Under the pieces are notes generated by a model. That model had not been told where the DNA came from and did not search any database. It worked only from the letters and a program-made list of their open reading frames with translations. A DNA stretch of 38,873 nt from Opitutia bacterium (lineage in GTDB: Bacteria > Verrucomicrobiota > Verrucomicrobiia > Opitutales > Opitutaceae). The translations under genes and the position numbers were made by a program. The stretch spans positions 1 through 38,873 of the forward strand of contig CANJIU010000093.1 in NCBI GenBank assembly GCA_947474365.1, given 5' to 3'. Numbering within the stretch: position 1 is the first letter of the stretch; each line of letters starts with the position of its first letter. Shown here piece by piece: positions 33,848 to 38,873 of this stretch.

Positions 33848-34726
33848 TCAATGCGTCATGATGTGAAAGATAATGTTGATCGCGAGCGGGTACGCGATCC
33901 GCTCCGAGTACTTTTCGAAATACTCCCGATCCTCCCCTTCCCGCTCCCAGCCGTCGCTGTCGTCCGAGTTGTGCAGCCCCATCACCATCAGCCGGCCCTT
34001 GGCGTCGAAGATCACCCGATGATGGATTTGCGTGCCGGGGATCTTCAGACCGATGCGGATGTTCGGCACCTGGGCCTTTTCGCGAATCTGAAAAACTCCC
34101 CGATAGAGCGGATGCTCGATCGGCAACTCCTCGAAATGCGACCCGGGAAGAATCTCCGCGAACAGGTGCTCGACATGCGCCATATCCGGGTCGCCCCAGA
34201 AATCCGTCATCAGCATGAACCCGCCATTCAGCAAATAATGCCGCAAGGCGACGATTTCGTCGTCCGTCAGGCCCATCGCCCCCGGCGCGGCAGCGAAGAG
34301 GAACGGATAATTCACGAGGTCGGGATCCGTCGCTCGGACCAACCGGGCATCGGGATCCACTCGGAGCGACATCATTTGTTGCAGCCGATACGAGAGGTTG
34401 AGGTCAGCATCCGGCAAATCGGTGGTCCATCCGCCGCGACGGGCTGTCGCCGGTCGCGGTGCCGCATCATACCGCAGGCGGGCAAAAGTGAAGACCTCCC
34501 CTTTGAACGCAGGCGGATTTTCCCACATCGGCGTGCCCGTGCTTCGTGTACCCAACTCCCGCGCGGTCTTTGCCCCGGGGGGCACAAAGATCTGACCACC
34601 GCCGAAAAAACGTCCCTGCGCCAGCAGCAGCGCTCCGGCCGTTAGTCCGACCAGAATCAGCGCACCCAGGAGCAACCATCGACGGGCACAATTCGGACAC
34701 AGCATGCGGCGGCCAGAGTTGGACAT
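33848..34726 (-). CDS. DUF4159-domain protein with N-terminal CPNC and membrane helix
   Basis: The 292-residue protein begins SNSGRRMLCPNCARRW, with a CxxC pair at 10-13, then a transmembrane helix at about 18-37. From about residue 75 it matches DUF4159: EVFTFARLRYD, GGWTTDLPDADLNLSYRLQQ, YPFLFAAAPGAMGLTDDEI, LRHYLLNGGFMLMTDFWGD, and LPIEHPLYRGVFQI. The fold resembles a class I glutamine amidotransferase-like domain, and the 'H-P-L-Y' and 'D-D-F-W-G' type motifs are family marks; here the second reads TDFWGD. DUF4159 proteins are often encoded near MoxR and von Willebrand A genes, none of which are seen here. Function unknown. It is the last gene of the minus-strand group, 64 bases after the DTW gene. 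Confidence 0.87.
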   Translation of the reverse strand: MSNSGRRMLCPNCARRWLLLGALILVGLTAGALLLAQGRFFGGGQIFVPPGAKTARELGTRSTGTPMWENPPAFKGEVFTFARLRYDAAPRPATARRGGWTTDLPDADLNLSYRLQQMMSLRVDPDARLVRATDPDLVNYPFLFAAAPGAMGLTDDEIVALRHYLLNGGFMLMTDFWGDPDMAHVEHLFAEILPGSHFEELPIEHPLYRGVFQIREKAQVPNIRIGLKIPGTQIHHRVIFDAKGRLMVMGLHNSDDSDGWEREGEDREYFEKYSERIAYPLAINIIFHIMTH

Positions 34727-34790
34727 CGGAGGGACGGATGCTGCGCGGAGTGCGCTCGACGTGGCAACGATCCGTCACCCATCACCACAT

Positions 34791-35516
34791 TCACCCGACG
34801 ACCGTCGCCGGGGCAAAAATCCGCCGACGCTTGGGACTGACCCGGACGGGTGGCGTCGGACGCGCGGTGATTGACCGCAGCGCGTGGCGGCGCCGGCCCA
34901 GACGGGCGGCCTCGGCGGCATGGTGGATTTGAAAATCTTGCATGCGCTGGAACAGCCCGAGTAATTGGTCGGGCAGCGGGTAGCGGTCGAGACCGGAGCG
35001 CTCGAGGGCGAGCAGCAATTCGTGCGTCGCCTCCAGCGTCGAGAGGCAACCCGGCTCCGGCTGTTTCTTGATCACATAGCGGCTCGGCGTGGCGTTGGAA
35101 AACATCACCCGGGGCAGCTGCTGCAGCCCCGGACTATAGCGCCACATGCGGCGGGCGAGCCGCCAGGTGGCATCCAGCAAAAACACCACCAGCCGCCGCC
35201 CCGCAAAATCGACCGCCTGCAGTTCCCCTTTTGAGAGGTCACGGGCATCGCGCGTCGGGTAGAGCAGGACGGGAAAGTTTTGCGGATCGTGAATCAGGGC
35301 CTGCACGGCCTCGTGGTCGTCAAAGCCGACGCCCATGTGAATCTCGCTCTCCGCGAGGCAGAGATGCGTGAGCCGGCCGGTCGCCGCCTTCGTGTGCTTG
35401 AATTCCTGCGGATGCATCAGGTACACGAATTTCGTCCGCGTCGGCATGGGCGTGATCGAGGCGCACCAGCACAGGGCCTGCGGCCAGAAACAGCGGTAAC
35501 ACATCGGACGGCTCAT
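34791..35516 (-). CDS. DTW-domain tRNA-uridine aminocarboxypropyltransferase
   Basis: The 241-residue protein starts at the ATG at 35516. It opens with a zinc-type cysteine cluster (Cys6, Cys9, Cys16, Cys18: CYRCFWPQALCWC), followed by LMHPQEFKHTKAATGRLTHL and the family motif as LLDATW at 113-118, with ATWRLARRMWRYSPGLQQLP after it. DTW-domain enzymes (TapT/YfiP in E. coli, DTWD1/2 in animals) use S-adenosylmethionine to put a 3-amino-3-carboxypropyl group on uridine in tRNA (acp3U). The basic C-terminal tail (RLGRRRHALRS and VSPKRRRIF) may help bind tRNA and is longer than in E. coli as I recall it. The small membrane protein gene lies 41 bases upstream on the same strand. The open frame upstream of the ATG is antisense noise. 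Confidence 0.9.
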   Translation of the reverse strand: MSRPMCYRCFWPQALCWCASITPMPTRTKFVYLMHPQEFKHTKAATGRLTHLCLAESEIHMGVGFDDHEAVQALIHDPQNFPVLLYPTRDARDLSKGELQAVDFAGRRLVVFLLDATWRLARRMWRYSPGLQQLPRVMFSNATPSRYVIKKQPEPGCLSTLEATHELLLALERSGLDRYPLPDQLLGLFQRMQDFQIHHAAEAARLGRRRHALRSITARPTPPVRVSPKRRRIFAPATVVG

Positions 35517-35557
35517 GGATCGCGAACGTGGGGACGAACCCAACCCGTGACCAGAGC

Positions 35558-36076
35558 CTAATGAATCTCCACCGGCGCGCCCACCGCAGCCTGAAACGCC
35601 TGATGAAGCTGGAAGGTCTGCCAGGCTCCGAGCTTCTGGCCAAACTGGGCGCCGAGATAAAGCAACCCGGCGATAATCGCCATCGATCCGGTCACCCAAA
35701 AACCCCACGGCGTGGAATCGACGACCCGCTGGGCAAACCCCAACGCGCCGGAAAACGTGCCGAGCAGGCCCGTGATCAGATAGCCGTAAAGGAAAATGCC
35801 CCACACCTCGATCTCCGGCCCGTACGTGCCATGGATCCGCGTCGCCCCTTCGGTCGTGGCATCGAGCGTCAAAAAGAGCCGAGGCGACCAGAAGCGCCGC
35901 TCGCCCTCGGCGATGTGCAACCCGATGAAGCCGGGAAAATCTTTCACCTCGAAGTCCGGCGCCCGCTGCGCAAGGGATTTCAGGATACGCGCCCGGGTCT
36001 CGTCCGGAGTGAGTTCCACCATCTGCTCAAACCGCGGCCGAACGCGAAAGCTGCTCATGGAAGGGGCAAGGGACAT
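35558..36076 (-). CDS. Small membrane protein, two predicted helices, unknown function
   Basis: I do not recognise the family of this 172-residue protein. It has a soluble N-terminal part of about 90 residues (VELTPDETRARILKSLAQRA, FIGLHIAEGERRFWSPRLFL), then helices at about 92-113 (WGIFLYGYLITGLLGTFSG) and 124-147 (WGFWVTGSMAIIAGLLYLG), and an amphipathic tail. The pattern 'EGERRFWSPRL' followed by strands looks like a domain that senses or modifies a membrane-proximal ligand, but that is a guess. A second ATG at 36058 is possible. It is the first gene of the group with the DTW and DUF4159 genes. Confidence 0.68.
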   Translation of the reverse strand: MSLAPSMSSFRVRPRFEQMVELTPDETRARILKSLAQRAPDFEVKDFPGFIGLHIAEGERRFWSPRLFLTLDATTEGATRIHGTYGPEIEVWGIFLYGYLITGLLGTFSGALGFAQRVVDSTPWGFWVTGSMAIIAGLLYLGAQFGQKLGAWQTFQLHQAFQAAVGAPVEIH

Positions 36077-36250
36077 GGGAAAGCGGGGAACGCCGGGGTT
36101 GGGACTGGGATACGAGCCGAAGCGCGCGCGTCAACCGCCAAGGTGCGGCGTTGCCCTGCCCAGTAAACCGAAGCGCGACGAACCATGCCCTTTTCAGACT
36201 CGGTTCAGGAGAAGGATTCGACGCGCAACCCGATCAGGCTAAGGTAAGGT

Positions 36251-36850
36251 ATGCCCTCCTCGATGCTGGTTCGCTTCATCCTTGGGTTCTCCCTGACCGT
36301 CGCGCTGCTGGCAGCGGAACTCCCTCCCCTGCCCAAGAACGCGCTCATCGTTTCGGTGACACCGAAGCAGATTACTTCCAACGGCAGCAATTGGCGGACG
36401 AGTTGGGGCAGCTTTAAAAAGGATTACGCGAACAAGCGGGTGTTGATCGTGAACCTCAAGCAACTCGGTCACTTTGACCCGGAGGTATCAGTGTCGCATT
36501 ACTTCATCGGGCGCGACGCGGCGACGCGGAAGTTCACGGTTTACAGCAGCGGAGAAAAAAAGGCCACCGTCGGGATGAACGGAGACGAGGTAATCTTCGT
36601 TTCGAAGGATATGCCGACGACGAGCGAGCGGGAAAACCAGCCGCCGCGCAGTGGTTCCACGACTTCGGCCAATGGGCAGACCCTCGACATCGCGACCGAC
36701 GGCAAGGCAATGCCGACGAAGAAGTCCGGCGTCACCCCGCACGGTTGGTGCATCATCGTGAAGCAGGGCACCAAGATTGTCGGCGAGTCCGCCAGCACGC
36801 CGGAACTGATCAAGTGGACGAAAGAGTATCTGGCCAACCAGCCGCAATGA
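36251..36850 (+). CDS. Small secreted protein of unknown family
   Basis: The product has 199 residues with a signal peptide at 1-22 (LVRFILGFSLTVALLAA). It is one of two genes here with a good Shine-Dalgarno-like sequence (AAGGTAAGGT just before ATG). The mature protein has KNALIVSVTPKQITSNGSNW, then a region with KRVLIVNLKQLGHFDPEVSV and a FTVYSSGEKKATVGMNGDEVI strand pair, a Ser/Thr/Pro-rich middle, and GWCIIVKQGTKIVGESAST. The segment suggests a beta-rich fold, possibly related to verrucomicrobial proteins of unknown function; I cannot name it. A single Cys lies in the final third. It is divergent from the membrane protein gene, 174 bases apart. Confidence 0.7.
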   Translation: MPSSMLVRFILGFSLTVALLAAELPPLPKNALIVSVTPKQITSNGSNWRTSWGSFKKDYANKRVLIVNLKQLGHFDPEVSVSHYFIGRDAATRKFTVYSSGEKKATVGMNGDEVIFVSKDMPTTSERENQPPRSGSTTSANGQTLDIATDGKAMPTKKSGVTPHGWCIIVKQGTKIVGESASTPELIKWTKEYLANQPQ

Positions 36851-37309
36851 AGGAACTCGCGGTGACGCCCACGCGTCATTGGTGAAGGACAAAGGAGCCA
36901 CGCAACTCGGCCCGCGCCGCGGTTTGATTTACTCTAGAATTCCCGGTTCCCGCAAAACCGGCAGAAAGGAGACGGCAACCCCACGGCATAGACACGGCAA
37001 GGAGAAGGGAGGGGCCTGCGAACGACCGGCTGATTGCAGTTCGGGATGAGGGAATGAGGGCGTTTTCATCGCCGGCGGTGTGAGCGTTCTCGCCCTTCCG
37101 CACAACACCGCACGCAGGACGGTTCCGGAACTCTTTGAATTGATCGAAGCGTAGGGCCGAAGAATTCCGCAGGGGTCAAGCTACGTGGGAACGCTCGTTC
37201 CCCTCCTCCGCATCGGCGCAAACCGACAGCCGCGGGTGCGGAGGAATATGGGCGCGGGAGCGAACCCGCACCGGGAATGAAAACGGCACACCGCCCGCGG
37301 CGCCCTACT
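36851..37309. other. Intergenic region with paired hairpins between secreted protein and nrdA
   Basis: No gene is evident in these 459 bases; short open frames lack domains. Two structures are clear. Bases 37187-37202 form GGGAAC-GCTC-GTTCCC. Bases 37204-37212 and 37237-37245 are perfect complements, with an inner CGGC/GCCG pairing (37214-37217 and 37230-37233). Neither is followed by a T-run on either strand. They could shape the 3' end of the nrdA message, or be dispersed repeat sequence. The rest shows no tRNA or riboswitch I can recognise. Confidence 0.5.
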
Positions 37310-38873
37310 TCACTGGCACGCTTCGCAGGCCTCGCCGTTACGCATCGCCTCGATGCTGCAGGCGAGTTTCTGCTCGGCGGTGTAGGTCTTCTTCGCGCCC
37401 GCCTCGGTGGCGGCGTCGGCCTTGACCTGTTCAACGCTATGGCTGCCGCCGGTGTCGCCGCTGTTCTGGCCGCCGTCGGCGCCTTCCTTGATCGCGCCGC
37501 GCGTCTCCTTCTTCATCGCGACGGTCGCCTTCTCGATGTTCGAGGCACCGAGGCTGCGGAGGTAATAGGTCGTCTTGAGGCCGGCGTGCCAGGCACTGCG
37601 GTACATGTGGCTCAGCGTCTTCAGATCGGGCGTCTTGATCCACAGGTTCACGCTCTGCGCCTGGTCGATCCACTTCTGGCGGCGCGCGGCGGCGTCGATG
37701 ATCCACTTGTGGTCAATGTCGAACGCGGTCAGGTACTTGGCCTTCAGGTCGGCCGGAATCCGCTCGATGTCCTTCAACTCGCCGTCGAAGTACTTCAGGT
37801 TGTCGATCATGTCCTGGTCCCACAAGCCGCGGCTCTTGAGATCCTTCACGAGGAACGGATTCAGGACGATGAACTCGCCCGAGAGGTTCGATTTCACGAA
37901 CAGGTTCTTGTAGGTGGGTTCGATGCAGGGCGACGTGGCCGTGATGTTGGAGATCGTCGCGGTGGGCGCGATCGCGAGGCAATTGGAATTGCGCATGCCC
38001 TGGGCCGCGATTTTCGCGCGGAGAGGCGTCCAGTCCATCTTGCCGCCGCGCGGCACCTCGACTTCGACGCCGCGTTCCTTCTCGAGGAGGTCGAGCGTGT
38101 CCTGCGGAAGCAGACCGCGGTCCCATTTCGAACCCTTGTAGCTCGAGTACGTGCCGCGCTCGGCCGCAAGGTCGGAGCTGGCCTCGTAGGCGTAGAACGC
38201 GATCGCCTCCATCGCCTCGTCGTTGAACTCAACCGCCTCGGGCGACGCGAAGGCGTGGCCACGGAGGTAGAGCGCGTGCGCGAGGCCCATCACGCCGAGC
38301 CCGATCGGGCGGTGGCGCATGTTCGAGAGCTTCGCCGACGGGGTTGGGTAGAAGTTGATGTCGATCACGTTGTCGAGCGCGCGGACCGCCATGCGGATGG
38401 TCTCGCGAAGCTTCTTGTGATCGAGCTCGCCGTTGGACAGGAGGTGCGAGTCGAGGATGACGGAGCCGAGATTGCAGACGGCGGTCTCGTCGTTCGACGT
38501 GTTGAGGGTGATCTCCGTGCAGAGGTTCGACGAGTGAATGACACCCACGTGATCCTGCGGTGAACGGATGTTGCAGGCGTCCTTGAACGTGATCCACGGG
38601 TGGCCGGTCTCGAAGAGCATCGAGAGCATCTTCTTCCAGAGCTCAAGCGCCTCGATCTTCTGGCCGGAGATCTTGCCCTGCTCGGCGAGCTGCTCGTACT
38701 CGAGGTAGCGCTTCTCGAACGCCTGGCCGTAGAGTTCGTGGAGGTCCTTGACCTGGTTGGAACGGAAGAGGGTCCACGTCTGGCGGGCCTCCATGCGCTT
38801 CATGAACAGGTCGGGAATCCAGTTCGCCGTGTTCATGTCGTGTGTGCGGCGGCGCTCATCACCTGTGTTTTTG
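37310..38873 (-). CDS. nrdA: Ribonucleoside-diphosphate reductase alpha subunit (class I), 5' end cut by window
   Basis: The gene runs off the window; the frame continues upstream of the ATG at 38836 as KNTGDERRRTHD, so that ATG is internal. About 520 C-terminal residues of a subunit of some 750-950 are present. Numbered from that ATG, SSNLCTEITL holds the catalytic Asn104, Cys106 and Glu108 (E. coli Asn437, Cys439, Glu441), and Cys121 in AVCNLGS matches E. coli Cys462. Its disulfide partner lies in the missing N-terminal part. PTATISNITATSPCIEP is the substrate phosphate loop; GLKTTYYLRS carries the Tyr pair of the radical path (E. coli Tyr730-Tyr731). After a Gly/Ser-rich linker the tail ends EACEACQ, the redox CxxC. 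It makes deoxyribonucleotides with a beta subunit not in this window. Nothing looks defective. Confidence 0.95.
   Translation of the reverse strand, partial: KNTGDERRRTHDMNTANWIPDLFMKRMEARQTWTLFRSNQVKDLHELYGQAFEKRYLEYEQLAEQGKISGQKIEALELWKKMLSMLFETGHPWITFKDACNIRSPQDHVGVIHSSNLCTEITLNTSNDETAVCNLGSVILDSHLLSNGELDHKKLRETIRMAVRALDNVIDINFYPTPSAKLSNMRHRPIGLGVMGLAHALYLRGHAFASPEAVEFNDEAMEAIAFYAYEASSDLAAERGTYSSYKGSKWDRGLLPQDTLDLLEKERGVEVEVPRGGKMDWTPLRAKIAAQGMRNSNCLAIAPTATISNITATSPCIEPTYKNLFVKSNLSGEFIVLNPFLVKDLKSRGLWDQDMIDNLKYFDGELKDIERIPADLKAKYLTAFDIDHKWIIDAAARRQKWIDQAQSVNLWIKTPDLKTLSHMYRSAWHAGLKTTYYLRSLGASNIEKATVAMKKETRGAIKEGADGGQNSGDTGGSHSVEQVKADAATEAGAKKTYTAEQKLACSIEAMRNGEACEACQ

Noticed and set aside
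37277..38563. Plus-strand open frame of 428 codons
   Set aside because: Antisense to nrdA, whose active-site residues are all in place.
38836..38836. ATG taken as the start of a complete 508-residue reductase
   Set aside because: The frame continues upstream to the window edge as conserved reductase sequence (GDERRRTHDMNTANW), so the gene is simply cut by the window.

Overview
The window looks like chromosomal DNA of an Opitutaceae-type bacterium (phylum Verrucomicrobiota). Evidence: high GC; a giant TonB-dependent receptor with the family-typical 'LSPFEV' segment after its signal peptide; a PEP-CTERM surface protein; ThuA-like, Gfo/Idh/MocA, SASA-esterase, PQQ-propeller and DUF4159 proteins that are common in this phylum; very few Shine-Dalgarno motifs; and a palindromic intergenic repeat resembling ones I associate with this family. 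No phage, transposase, CRISPR, tRNA or rRNA was recognised. The taxonomic call rests on sequence style, not on a marker-gene search.

Layout. 0-6.5 kb: a bidirectional terminator-like hairpin, a LysR regulator divergent from a secreted ThuA-like protein, a secreted metallophosphoesterase, a palindromic repeat, a small Tyr/His/Arg-tailed secreted protein, a SASA-type carbohydrate esterase and a REC-GGDEF response regulator. 6.7-16.5 kb: a 1147-residue TonB receptor convergent with a Tat-exported Gfo/Idh/MocA oxidoreductase, a membrane-anchored TAXI solute-binding protein without its TRAP permease, gamma-glutamyltransferase, and a PQQ-type beta-propeller protein. 16.5-21.6 kb, minus strand: S9 peptidase, EF-hand protein, ApbE-DUF2271 fusion and PepSY membrane protein. 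The last three are tightly packed and look like an envelope flavin redox module. 21.7-28.2 kb: a secreted two-repeat protein, a Cys-rich membrane protein with a helical repeat domain behind a PEP-CTERM gene, an APC permease, and a Tat-exported lactonase. 28.3-33.8 kb: an SGNH-type hydrolase divergent from a second TonB receptor, then a secreted collagen-like protein with a perfect 117-bp tandem duplication and a strong terminator. 33.8-38.9 kb: a three-gene minus-strand group (small membrane protein, DTW-domain tRNA modification enzyme, DUF4159 protein), a small secreted protein, and the C-terminal part of class I ribonucleotide reductase alpha, cut by the window end.

Together the genes suggest an envelope-rich, polysaccharide- or glycoside-using lifestyle: outer-membrane import, periplasmic esterases, peptidases and oxidoreductases, and peptide/amino-acid salvage. 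The features I find most worth study are the ApbE-DUF2271/EF-hand/PepSY cluster, which has a flavinylation-like motif inside DUF2271; the Cys-rich protein paired with a PEP-CTERM protein; the freshly duplicated collagen-like repeat; and the near absence of Shine-Dalgarno sequences.
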